From the NCBI GenBank assembly GCA_026119935.1, contig JALRMH010000001.1, positions 2,294,001 through 2,358,000 of the forward strand: a DNA stretch of 64,000 nt, given 5' to 3'. Made by a program: the position numbers and the translations under genes. Under the pieces are notes generated by a model, which was given only the letters and a program-made list of their open reading frames with translations, was not told the origin of the DNA and searched no databases. This DNA is from Endothia cerciana. Lineage: Eukaryota; Ascomycota; Sordariomycetes; Diaporthales; Cryphonectriaceae. Positions 33,991 through 45,205 of this stretch are shown piece by piece (the stretch's first letter is position 1; every line of letters starts with the position of its first letter).

Positions 33991-36761
33991 ATGGCTTCAC
34001 CAGGACCAGGTAGTGGCCCCCAGGGAGGAAGGTCCCGGGGGTTATTGCCACGGGGTCGGCGAGCAACAAGAGGGCGAGGAGGTTCAATAGGCCTGAGAGA
34101 TAGAGCGGGCCGTGGAGGGTCAGTGGGCCGAGCGCCAGAAGCGTCAGAATCGTCAGAGGGTCCAGGAGCGCCAGGTGAGGGAGTACCAGCTGGTGCATTT
34201 GGGCGAGGGCCAGGCGGTCCACCACGGGGGAGGTCTAGAGGTCTAAGAGCACGAGAACGACGAGGGGTGCTCGGCGGCGTACCGTCACCAGGCCACCAAG
34301 TCAACCAGGAACCGAGACCGCCGATGGGAACGTTCACCCGGCCACCGCCACCACAGGCACGACGACCACAGCCCGCCCGGGCCCCAAGCACCCCTGGGCA
34401 GACCGCTCGGATGGGCCCGGTTGAAAAGCTTTTCATGCAATACACTTGTGACTATTTTGATATGTACTGGCAGGGCAAAACGAATCAGTGGAGGATTGAG
34501 GATGGCATGGGCGTACGAGATTGCCAATCTCTTCCAGTCCCTTACGTTCGGACCACGCCGAGGATCCCAGATTCTCGTATGTGAGACCCTTGTATTTTGC
34601 CTCGCGATTTCAGCTGCAGTCGTCGTTTAGAGGACACAAGTGCTCACTCTGGATCTTGACAGGGCCTGCCGGCCCAGCATTGGACCCCAATGCGCCGAGA
34701 ATAAGATATTTCGGCCTGCGCAACCCAGCGAGGTACGCGAAGTTCCACGCTCAAATAGAGCAGGGAGCCTTCAACCTCATACACTGTATGCGGCCCCTCG
34801 GGCTCTCGTTCACGAAGATGCTGGGCCAGGGAGGCCAGGGCATGGCACTCCTTTTCGAAAGGCAGGAGAGGGACGGATCCCAGCGTCAGATAGTCGTAAA
34901 GCTATGCACGAAACGGGCCGACGCGGAGAAGGAGATGGCAAACATGCGAGTGAGTTCGAGTTTGATGACCCTTCCTGCGGTGGGGGGACCTGAGCTCTGG
35001 ACCAGGTGCTGACTTTGGCCAGCGGCTGGCTGGTGCAAACCACGTTGTTCAACGGCTGTATCTGCGGAACATACCTACTATTCAGCAGATGGGCACGGTC
35101 GTCCAGGACGACGACGGTGCGCCGATGCTTGGGGCTGGTGCACGCGAGCACCCCACCGCTGATCCGGGCCCTGGTCCTCAGGGGCGGAAGCGCAGAGCCT
35201 CGGATTCACTTGATGAGAGGAATAACAGGAAAATTCCGAGACGTGTTGAAGATGCCCGAAAGGCTTCGAGGTTCTTTGACACCCATCCGTACGCCTACAC
35301 CATGGAGTACATGAAAAATGGAGACGTGGGTACCCCTTCGTTCGATGTTGTCTCTCCTCGGCCATCGCGAGCTCGAGCTAATCCCAGATTAGATCTTCAA
35401 CCTGATGAGAAAGATCGGTACGATGCCAGATACTCCGCAGAGGAGATTTAGGGATCAAGATCTATGGCAAGTATTTCACTGCTGTAAGTTCTGACACCAA
35501 ATCGCCCTTGGACCATGCTCGCACTATCTAACTGGGTCAAGTGTTCAGAGGTATCGTTGCCATGGCATATCCGGACAGATGGGAAAGAGGTTTGGATCCC
35601 TTCGTGGACGACGTCGCCGAGGCGTATGAGCAGATACCTATGGACGCCAGTGGTAGCGTGCCCCAGGGGACGGACGGCGGGATGATACACTTCGACTTAG
35701 ATGTCCAGAACTGTAAGTGGGCTATGGTAGAGCAGAACGGTGGGGAACAGGAACTGAACAATTGGGAGCAATGATTGGCGATTTCGACGATAGGCATTCG
35801 AATGTGCCAATCATCAAGGTAAGTTCGATGCAGACTCACGCCGGGACTGGTTGTTCCGCCCATTGCTGATTCCATCCAGATAGGAGACTTTGGTCTTGCA
35901 CAGAGCTTCACCCATGAGCAGCGGATGACCTAGTAAGGCATACGTGAATCTCCTTCCTCTCTTCAAGCTACTAATCTTTTTCCATAGCATAACGATGTTG
36001 AGAAGAAGGAAAGTAAGCAGAACAAAACGCCTTGCCCCCCAGAGGAGCCTCAGACTCTTCGTCTTGGTTCCGTTCCCCTGTTCGTCTCGTACACTAAGGA
36101 AATCTTTTCCCAGTATGGCAAAAGCCACATATTCACGCCGGTAAATAGGTCCCTCATATGTTTTCACGATCTTCAGAGTAGTAACCGGCTCTAGGAACAA
36201 AACTCGGATGATTGGCGGTACCTGTGGAGAGCGCCAATCCACGACAATGAGCCCGTGGCAGGCAATTTCAACTGGTGGACCAATCTCTACCAAATAGCCC
36301 TTGTAATCCAGACCTGCCCAACGGCTCCATGAAGAAGGCTGACCGTTCGCACAGATCATGTGGCAAATGATCACCCTCTTGTATCCCGACCAGCCCCCAC
36401 AGCCGTACCACGACGGGTTTGTCACGCGTGATGGCGCGAATTCGAGGGTCTTGCAATTCTGGACTTATGGAGGCTTACTCAAGCATGACATTAATGCAAC
36501 ATCCGTACACGATCCCTCTCTTCGGCAGGTCGTGTCGTGGTGCATGGGTAAGTTCAGGCCGAGGCATGGTCAACCCTGGGCTGTCCTGCTCCCATCCGGA
36601 TTGTAGCACGAGACTTGGATGCCCTCTTCCGCTGACCACGTCTCGTCCCAGCTGCCGATCCCGCCAAGAGACCGACCAGTAAGTAGCGTCACACCGCCCA
36701 CCTTCCTTCAGCCTTATTGAGGCGAGAGGCGTTCAACCATCCCCTCCTCATGCGCAACTGA
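33991..36761 (+). CDS. Atypical serine/threonine protein kinase with RG-rich N-terminus, 13 exons
   Basis: Exons 33991-34576, 34663-34949, 35023-35325, 35393-35483, 35542-35712, 35769-35818, 35880-35932, 35988-36012, 36114-36140, 36195-36302, 36355-36547, 36652-36678, 36712-36761 join to 656 codons with no stop. Residues 1-145 are Arg/Gly/Pro-rich. The kinase part has LGQGGQG (249-255), VVK (Lys275), catalytic loop HFDLDVQN (472-479), GDFG (498-501), then YGKSHIFTPEQ and NFNWWTNLYQIAL, and ends ADPAKRPTTLLRREAFNHPL. HFDLD replaces HRD, as in a fungal family of atypical kinases I know only as uncharacterised. The key Lys, Asp and Asn are kept, so activity is plausible. An insert rich in Lys/Arg (KRRASDS) lies between the N- and C-lobe motifs. 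Three exons are only 25-27 nt. Models of the small exons are inferred from phase and family pattern. Confidence 0.7.
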
Positions 36762-37937
36762 TAGGAGCCTTGCCTGCAAGTTCTGTGAAGCGCGACTTGG
36801 GGTAGCTGATGAGATACCAGTGGTGGAGCTGGAGGCCATCCTCCTCTCAAAGTGCGACCAGGCTGATCGAATGGATCCAGCCTCCGAAGCTGGCGCGGAT
36901 TGCAAGATTGGGTTCAGAGACCTTCTTGAGGTCCCACCTCCGTGAGTTCAGGTCTCCCACCTCTTCGAATCTTCAATCCACAAATCTGCGGCCTGGCAAT
37001 ATAGAATCAATCTGACTGCGCATCAGACCTCAACTCGTTGTTGGACAAGCCAACGCTGCTTTGGATGCCTAATAAGAGGATGTCAATAACGGGCAAGGAT
37101 CAACTGCAGGAGGCAGTGCCACTTCCTAAAGATTTGGTTGTGGCAAGGCGAAGTGCAAGATGTCATGCAAGCCATCCAGGCCGGGAGACTCTCACGAGAT
37201 ACGGGCAGGGGAGTGCCCTCACTTACAAGGAAGTTTGGCCAGCGCCAGTCCTACTCTCCAGGCAATGATATGCTGAAGCCGCAGACGCTGTCTTAAATTC
37301 CTTCAATAGGCTCACGTCAATGACTGGCGCGAATGTGGAAAGGAACAAGGACCTACAAGAATGTCTCGTCCATTTGTGCGTGATGGAATCTAGCAAGCTA
37401 ATCATTAAAGGATCACCGTTATCTGCATCGTCTGTAACAACACTCCATCCTCCAGAAGAAGATAGTTGACTGAGTTGCTAGAGTCCCCAAAGACCAGCTG
37501 AATTCAGAACACTTTCCTTTCCTTGCCTCGTGTGATGCCGCACACCATTGTTCTTTCATGACCACGCCAGCTTCGAAGTCGCCGCATGAAAGTTTTCGCC
37601 TGCCAACTCCGTCGTCCTAGAATTCGTATTGTTTTCGTGTAATAAAAATAAATAAAAAAGCCAAAAAAACCCTGGAAGCAGCGTGGCTCGTGTAAATCGG
37701 CCGCCCAAGGCAGCGAATCAATGAGAACGGCAGAGAGAAAATCTTTCATCTCAAGTTCCCAGCTGTCATCATAGGCATGCTGTGGCTAGCATACCTTTTC
37801 ATTCGTGTCGACATCAGTCCATGACCCGGTGAGAATAGGTAGGCGAGTCTGCAAATACCACAAGCATGGGCATGGACGATGCCACGCACAAATGCCGAAA
37901 TGACTGAACGAGAGGGTATCGCTGCGACATAGTTCAT
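36762..37937. other. Intergenic between kinase and RAD16
   Basis: No supported gene. A frame just after the kinase stop (36780-36945) reads a plausible acidic peptide (EARLGVADEIPVVELEAILL) but has no start or domain; it could be an alternative kinase 3' end. An A-rich string lies at about 37640-37670. Confidence 0.45.
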
Positions 37938-40900
37938 TCAAGACCCACGGAAGAGGAACTGAAGGTCCTCCGGGCTCAAAGACTCCATGGCCGCATCGTC
38001 TGAGTTGATGGTCGAGTTGATCATGTTCGTCTTCTTCTCTTGCAGGAGAACCATGCGACTCTCGACGGAATCTTCAATGCAGAGGCGAGTGATGGTGCAT
38101 GGACGGGTCTGTCCGATGCGGTGACATCGGTCAGCAGACTGCCACTCGGCTGCTGGGTTCCACCATCTAGAAGGTCAAATTAGCACTGGGCACGCCACAG
38201 CTGTGAGCCTAAAGACTTACGGATCGATGATGAAGACATGAGAAGCCTCGGTGAGATTCAGCGCCACACCACCAGCCTTCAGAGACACCAAGAAGCACTC
38301 GACGTCCACATTCGTCATGAAGTGGTCGATGGAAGCCGCGCGCTGAGCTGGAGTCATGGAGCCGTCCAGCATGACGGTCGAGATTCCCGCACGGCGTAAT
38401 CGCCACTCTATGAGCTGCAGCATGGTTGTGAATTGGGAGAAGATGATCGACTTGTGGGTGGCCTTGTCCGAGCGAAGCTTGTGGAGCTCACGGACGAGCA
38501 GCTCAATCTTGGAAGAGGAGGTCCAGTTCTCCATCTTGATCCGGTTGATGATGCTCGACTTCTTAACAAGAGCCTCGTCCTGCTCAATCTCGGGTTGCTC
38601 CAGGTCGATGGACAGCGGAATATGGCAACGAGGGCAGTCAGGCTGGTCCTGAGAGTTCAAGTATGCCTTTGCGCACGCGCGACAGAAGTCATGCTTGCAC
38701 CTAGATCGAATGGCCTCCTCAGCAGGCTCGTCGCATATGATACACTGCAGAACGTTCTGACCCTCCGCTGCGTTCTTCTTCAAGATGAGGTCAGGATGAT
38801 CCGCAACCTGTCTCATTTGCATGATAAGGCCGAAGATGTTGGCGTAGTTGTTGAGCAGAACGCCCTGAGCGACGTATGTGTCGAAATCTCGCTGCCCGTT
38901 GGTCATGATACTGTTTGCGAAGTCATTCTCTGCAAGGCCAAAGAATTGACGATCCACGAAGATCTCCTTGACTGGCAGCTCCATGGAGTTTGTGTGGTCC
39001 TTCTTCAGACGACGCAACATAATGCGGTCGGTCATCATACGCAGCTTGCGGAAAGCTTCTCTGCCAGGCCCGAAGTTGCCGTAGCGTTGGATAGGGTTCA
39101 ACAGCTCTAGAGACCATGTCAGTGAGCCAAGCAGGCATATTCAGAGAGACCGGACACACCTTGGTTGAAGACACTGATATGTTGCATAGCGTTGTGCTTG
39201 CAACCCGTACACTTGTGGTCGTCATCCATATCCCAATTGAGGGACTCACAAGCGCAGTGCTTGCAGAAGTACGATGCGAAGGGGCGAATGTTGAGGAACC
39301 TGATCAGACTGAAGAACTCGCCGATGCGATTCTGAAGAGGTGTGCCGGTAAGGCACCAGCGGTAATCGACCTTCAGAGCGAAGCAGGCCTTTGCCGTCAT
39401 AGTGGTGCGAGTCTTTATACAATGAGCTTCGTCCAAGATCACACGATGGAAGTTGATAGCGTGAATCAACGACTTCTCCTTGTGCAGGCCCTCTTTCCTC
39501 TTGAAGCCCTTCTCTTGCTTCCTGTATATAGACTCCAAGCTGTTGTACGACATCATGATGACGTCGTATTTCTTCAGATCCTTGACCGACTTTGCTTTGG
39601 CTTTTGGGTTCGTGCCGTGAAAAACCAGGGTCTTCAGTGTCCCATCAGTGTAGCTGTCGATCTCGCTGACCCATTGCATCAGAGCGACTGGTGGAACCAG
39701 AACGAGGGTAGGCTGCTTGGCGGGGTAGTCACTCATTATGAGGCTGACAGCCTGGATGGTCTTCCCGAGACCCATCTCGTCGCCTAGAAGGCCACCCTTC
39801 CACTCGGTCTGCTCCATGGCCTTCATCCAAGCGAGGCCCTCCAGTTGGAAGGGTTTAAGCAGGCGAGAGATAGTCTTCGGCTGCTCGGCTTTACCGGCGT
39901 CCAGGCGTGGCATCTTCTCGAGGTCAACCCACATAGTCTTAAGAAGTGGGTGATGCGACTCCAGTTTGCCCCGGACTGTACGGACACCCTTCCGGTTCTT
40001 GTAGGCCGAGAAGCCGCGACGAGAGGGGCCCCTGACTCTACTCGATCGGTCTGCTGCGGCATCGACGTCACTATCGTCCTCCGACACGGAAGCTTCGTCC
40101 TCGTCAGTCACCTCGAAGCCATCAGTACTGGCTGCGTCCATGGCTGAGTCCTCCGTAGCTGGAGTGACGACCTTCTTGTTCTTCCGCCCAGTCTGGCGCT
40201 TGCTCGGAACTATATTATATTAATGGATGAGGCCAGTGCAGTGTTGAAAGCATATGGTCACTGTGGCCGGAGAGGGGTAGAGAGTGACGGGATGGGCTAT
40301 TAACATACCGGGCACCACGTCGTCAGTGTCAGACAGTGATGTGGCAGACACCTTCCCCTTGCCCTTGCCATGGACGATCTTCTGCTTCTTGGTGGGAGGT
40401 TCATATTCGGCAGAATCGGAGTAGTCGTTGTCACCGTCATCGTCATCGTCATTCTCGTCCGGCACAACGGCCTTTGCTGCTGTGCGACCACTTCGAGGTC
40501 GGCGGGTACTAACAGCTTTGCCCTTGCCCTTCGGGTCGGCCACGAAGGCACCGTCACTGTCCTCGTCCAGGTCGTAATCGAGAGGATCCTGGTCACTCCC
40601 AGAGATGAAGGCCTCGGCAGCCTCGCGATCGAGCTCCTCTTGAAGTTGCCGAGCCACCTTCTCATCATGGCGGGTGCGTTGAACGTTTGGAGACGCGTCC
40701 AAGAACTCATCGTCCTCGCTATCGGCGATCTCCATGAACTCGCGCTTTCGCTTGGAGTCATTGCCCATCATGAAGTCCCTCGCCTTCTGCATGGCCTTGG
40801 AAGCGTCTGCGCGGGTCTTGACGGTGGGAATAACGACCTCGAATTTTCCCCTACGGGTCGACTTCTCTGGGGCAGGTGTCGGCACATTGCTAGTGGGCGG

Positions 40901-41201
40901 AGTCGAGTAACCCGAGACAGACTCCGAATGGTTTGGGGTGGAGGCGGAGGAGCCCGAATCTCTGCTGGCGGCGGCTGCTGCTGCGACAGACGCCTTGCTT
41001 GGACGACCGCGGGGCCGCTTAACGGGAGCTGGAGTGCTGGCCGCAGTACTGCTGGAGGCAGATGCAGCCTCGACTAGCCATTCGAGTCAATTTTCATGGT
41101 GCTTGTACTTGAGACACTGTGAATCATCATCATCGCCGCTTGGGTCGATACTTACAGATGTCGACGGCTTGGGCAGGGAGTGAACTCCTAGTTCGCACCA
41201 T
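37938..41201 (-). CDS. RAD16: DNA repair ATPase/RING protein Rad16
   Basis: Five exons, 41201-41156, 41073-40309, 40209-39160, 39106-38221 and 38166-37938, phases 1,1,1,2, give 991 residues. The N-terminus is Ala/Ser-rich with an AT-hook-like [11 protein letters not shown]. Acidic and basic low-complexity segments follow. The SNF2 domain begins near residue 385, with motif [13 protein letters not shown] (410-421) and DEAH (530-533). A C3HC4 RING finger, starting [12 protein letters not shown], spans about 742-781 inside the helicase. The C-terminal half has [23 protein letters not shown] and [20 protein letters not shown]. This is the arrangement of Rad16, which with Rad7 and Abf1 in yeast performs global-genome nucleotide excision repair and acts as a ubiquitin ligase. 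RAD7 lies head-to-head next door. The short first exon was chosen because it supplies an ATG in phase. Confidence 0.95.
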
Positions 41202-42045
41202 GTTGTCCACCAGCAAGGGGGGTTTCCTCTACAGAGACAGACTTGTTGAAAGGAAGAATGCGAAGGCAGGGAATCAACCAATTCGGAATGCCGACGACGA
41301 GAGGTGATATCCTGAGGGAAGGACGATAGACTGATGGTGTCTCGTCGTGTGGTTGATGAGGTGGGAAGGTGATCACAAAAGGGAGCAGGACAGCAGAAAG
41401 AATCATTTAGGGAGGAGGGTGAGGCGCCTCGGCAAAACCAGAAAGGCTTTCACACCTGTTAGCCTGTTAGATGCACCTTTCTTGAGTTGGAGTTTGGCAG
41501 AGGTTGCCACCAAATGCCTGCCTCGCGTTCTTAGCCCGTCGCGCCATCATGTGGAAAAGTGGACCCCATTAGGCAGAAACCTCATTCACCAACCAGGAAC
41601 AGTACAGGGTACTTGGGTGAGGTGGGGGAACAGTTAGCACGAGACTACACCTGGGGTTGATGCCACAGGGTACTGTATACTACTGGGTATAGTAAAGTGG
41701 TCGCATGAAGTTATGATGGCAAGCACGGGATAGCGCGTCCCATACGCGCCTCTCACCTCCGAACTTCCCTGCGCCCCTGGAGGTCAGTCTCAGACCAAAG
41801 CCGCATCTCAATTGCTTTGTCTGCAGCCATCGCCCACTCCACAAAATCTTATCGCCTGTCACTCGCACGTCGACCCCCCTCACCGCGTTGGAGTTCTGGG
41901 ACAGCAGCGACCTCACCTCTCATAGAGACTCGGTGAAATATTGTCGCCTTCCACTGCCTTTGGCACTAAACCTCTTGGGCTCGTCGTGGTACGGCGTCAG
42001 TGTTGCCCACCCAAGCAGATCATCCCTACCCGCCTCGATAACGAA
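41202..42045. promoter_or_regulatory. Shared upstream region of RAD16 and RAD7
   Basis: 844 bp between the two start codons of the divergent repair genes, with no other coding region. It must contain both promoters and leaders. I see no obvious TATA box close to either ATG and no clear operator. Confidence 0.7.
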
Positions 42046-44145
42046 ATGGCTCGCACGAAAAAGGCCGGCCAGCGAGCGTATCAGCGCGACCAAGGCGCTC
42101 GTGTGCAAGCTCTGAACGACGCCGCCGCCGCTCATGATCTTCAGGCTACGCCAACAAATGCGGCTGCGAACGGTGCTCAGAGCACCGCCAACCAGGCTGC
42201 CACTGTACAGATCACTACTGTGCAAAGCGTCACTGCTCAAGCGGCCGGTACGCAGAACAACCTGCCTGCCCAGACTGTTGCACGCCGGGGTCGGGCGATT
42301 AGAGGGCCCCAGTCCGCGTTGACAGACTTCTTGGCCAGTCACAACATCAGCGCCAACCAGATTCGTGTCGATTACCAACGACGCAGAGACCAGGCTCGAG
42401 CACAGGGCCAACGAGATGGAGATGATGCTGGAGAGGGCCCATCCACTTCCAACGCCGACGGTGCCGGGGATGAAGAAGGCGAAGGTGCGACGAGGCGAGG
42501 CAACAAGCGCAAGCTGGACCAGCAGAAGGCTATCGAGAGAATCAAGTCGTCTAAGCGCTTCCAAAAGCGCAAGAAGCGCCTGGAGGGTTCAGACCAAGAA
42601 GACGATCTGGTCCAAGAGCTATTGAAGAACAGTGGACCACAGCCTGGTCAGATGGCGAATTGTACGTTTTTATCAGGCATCCGACACAGCCGGGGTTCGT
42701 CTCAATTACTGACTCAACGCCAACCAGGCGACGTGTGCAACGTGAGGTTCACAGTCACACCCTACTCGCGCGCCGGCCCTAACGGCGGTCTCTTGTGCAA
42801 CCCCTGCGGCAAGGAGCTTGAGAAGGAGGAGGGTCCGGCCAAGAAGAAGAAGAAGAAGCCACCTGCTCCCGGCGGCCCCGTCGGCCGTCGCCGCAAGAAT
42901 CAGAGCAACATGCTTGATGGCACCTATGTCATTGGTGCTAAGAGTCTCATGAGTCTCTGCATCGAGACTCTTGCCAAAAACATCGAGCTTGCTGATGATC
43001 TGGGCGAATTGCCTCCTCGTACGATCGATAAGATCGCCCGCTTGCTCTCCAAGAAGCGTCTGCTCGACCAAAACACCCTCAACCTCTTCCTCCAACCAAC
43101 GGCGCGTGACATCACCGTCTATGATGCCACCAAACTGAGCTCATATGATCTGATCCGTATTCTTCAGGTTGTGCCTAATATGAAGAGCCTGAAGCTGAAG
43201 TATGCCATCCAGTTCAAGGACGAGGTCATGGAGTATCTTCTCTCACGAGATCAGCTCGAGCTCCAGGGATTGCACGTCCACGGTGCCAACCTCTTGAGCA
43301 ATGACATGTGGAAGAAATATTTGGTCACAAAGGGCAAGCCTTTACAGACACTGCAGGTCTACTTCACAGACAAGCACTTCGACGATGAGTGTCTGGCCAT
43401 GCTCAAGGAAGCAACTCCGTCGCTGAAGCGCATCAAGGTCTACCACAACCAGGCGGTCAGCGGCAATGGTGTCCGAGAATTAGCCCAACTCCAGAAACTG
43501 CAGCACCTGAGCATCAATCTCCACAAAAACGTGCACTCAGACATCTGGGTTGAAGTGCTCGGTAACATTGGTGGCGGACTCAAGACCCTCTCTTTGCGTA
43601 TAGCGCCGGAGCTGGATAATACCGTCCTCGATGCTATTCACGCCAATTGTCGCACACTGTCGAAGCTCCGCATCACTGACAGCGAGTCTATGACCGACGC
43701 TGGCTTTGCTCGTCTCTTCACCGACTGGAAGAATCCGGGTCTCGTCTTCCTTGACCTGCAAAAGTGTCGTCAAATTGACTCCCAGCATCCCGGCGAGAAC
43801 CCCGATGGCATCGGTCTGTGCTCTGAGGGTTTCAAGGCCCTAATGGCCCACTCGGGTCACTCCCTACAGAAGCTGAATGTTCATGCGTGCCGACACATTT
43901 CAACTGAGGCTTTCGAGGAGGCCTTCGGCCCTAAGAACACATACCCGGAGCTCAAGGAGCTTGAGCTCAGCTTCTGTGAGGAGGTCACGGACTTGGTTGT
44001 AGGCAGCATCTTCCGCAGCTGTCCGAACCTGAAGGAGCTGAATGTATTTGGCTGCATGAAGCTCAAGGATGTGCGCGTGCCCAGGGGCAAGATCCTTGTC
44101 GGCATGCCCAATGCCCTCGGCATGGTCATCGAGGGGCAGGACTGA
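42046..44145 (+). CDS. RAD7: DNA repair protein Rad7 (LRR, GG-NER)
   Basis: Two exons, 42046-42661 and 42728-44145, donor GTACGT, acceptor CAG, give 677 residues. The N-terminus is Ala/Gln/Thr-rich and carries GPQSALTDFLASHNISANQI, a segment typical of Rad7. A basic stretch (RIKSSKRFQKRKKR) precedes a four-cysteine finger C206-x2-C209-x19-C229-x2-C232. Leucine-rich repeats follow from about residue 330 to the end (for example LQTLQVYFTDKHFDDECL, LKELELSFCEEVTDL). Rad7 works with Rad16 in recognising UV damage in silent chromatin. The intron begins inside the codon for C206 and is 66 bp, a multiple of three with no stop, so retention would lengthen the finger without breaking the frame. The start is the ATG before ARTKKAGQRAYQRDQG. 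Confidence 0.95.
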   Translation: MARTKKAGQRAYQRDQGARVQALNDAAAAHDLQATPTNAAANGAQSTANQAATVQITTVQSVTAQAAGTQNNLPAQTVARRGRAIRGPQSALTDFLASHNISANQIRVDYQRRRDQARAQGQRDGDDAGEGPSTSNADGAGDEEGEGATRRGNKRKLDQQKAIERIKSSKRFQKRKKRLEGSDQEDDLVQELLKNSGPQPGQMANCTFLSGIRHSRGSSQLLTQRQPGDVCNVRFTVTPYSRAGPNGGLLCNPCGKELEKEEGPAKKKKKKPPAPGGPVGRRRKNQSNMLDGTYVIGAKSLMSLCIETLAKNIELADDLGELPPRTIDKIARLLSKKRLLDQNTLNLFLQPTARDITVYDATKLSSYDLIRILQVVPNMKSLKLKYAIQFKDEVMEYLLSRDQLELQGLHVHGANLLSNDMWKKYLVTKGKPLQTLQVYFTDKHFDDECLAMLKEATPSLKRIKVYHNQAVSGNGVRELAQLQKLQHLSINLHKNVHSDIWVEVLGNIGGGLKTLSLRIAPELDNTVLDAIHANCRTLSKLRITDSESMTDAGFARLFTDWKNPGLVFLDLQKCRQIDSQHPGENPDGIGLCSEGFKALMAHSGHSLQKLNVHACRHISTEAFEEAFGPKNTYPELKELELSFCEEVTDLVVGSIFRSCPNLKELNVFGCMKLKDVRVPRGKILVGMPNALGMVIEGQD

Positions 44146-45205
44146 GCTGGGTACCGGAGTATGTGCATGGAACCATGCGTAATCAAGACTTGGAGCAAAA
44201 TTATCTTACGAACGGTGGTGGTTGACAAGGTGGAGAAGCATCTACTGTTTTGCCCAGGTCGCCGGTGTATCCACGGGTCCTCACGGCGTATTTGGACGAC
44301 TTGATGACTTTTATGAAGCAAAACGAGCTTGACGCTTGATGCAGGGGGCATATGAAGCCAGCTTGCGCCAGGACAGTTTAGCTTCTGACATGGAGACACC
44401 ATCTGTACTTTCATGACGCCACATACATCGGCTGTGTGCCTTGACTGTGACCTCGTTGAAGGCCGTTGCCGTGTGACATGCTTGACACCACGGCCTTGAT
44501 AGGATGATTCAAGTATCGTCGCCAGAAGCCCGCCGGCGCCGTAACGCCCTTGAAGTTAGCGGGGACAATAGCAGCGTACGAGCTGATCGAACTCTTTAGG
44601 GCCGTGATGTGGCAGACTGCCTTCGGCAACCGTATGAGAAGGGGTAACCTTGGTGGGAAGAACAAGTCCAACATCAGTGCTCCCCTCCCAATGTCGATGC
44701 AGGAGTGCTGTTCCGCTGCACGACAGACCCGATGGTTTCAACTCGTTTGGCTGTTTGTGAGCGTGGGTTGTATGTAGCACTGCTCGAAGTGGAGGGGCCC
44801 GCCGGAACGGTTTGGGGTGGCTAGGGAGATTGTGAAATTGCATGGCCAGGGTCCGGATGCCTCGAAGGGCCATGGACGAGGGCCTTATGCCAGAAGTCTC
44901 TAGGGAGACAGTGTCTTTGACGGGATTCCCTCTTCAGGAGAGGCAGGTAGCGTTGGGGCTCACGGCTGATTTCCGGCGCGTCCTACCTAGGCCATATCCT
45001 CTCGGCCAGAATACCTCAACGGAAACAGAGTGAGTACCCACCCGAACAGCGTCTCACAACAGTTTGTTCTATAGGAAATCTTCAATTAAGGATAGCATCA
45101 ATGCCAAGGCAACGTCTTTCCGATAAGGGATCACACACCCTGTGTTTTGAAGAACTAGCATTCTCTCTTCCATTTACCTCACGACAGTAACCTAGCCACT
45201 TCACA
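44146..45205. other. Intergenic between convergent RAD7 and phosphate exporter
   Basis: 3' flanks of both genes. Frames of 75-105 codons are present without recognisable domains. Confidence 0.55.

Noticed and set aside
33991..36761. Kinase locus as a pseudogene
   Set aside because: First impression from many short frames. Placing 12 canonical introns restores all kinase motifs and a frame of exactly 657 codons including stop, so an intact gene is preferred.
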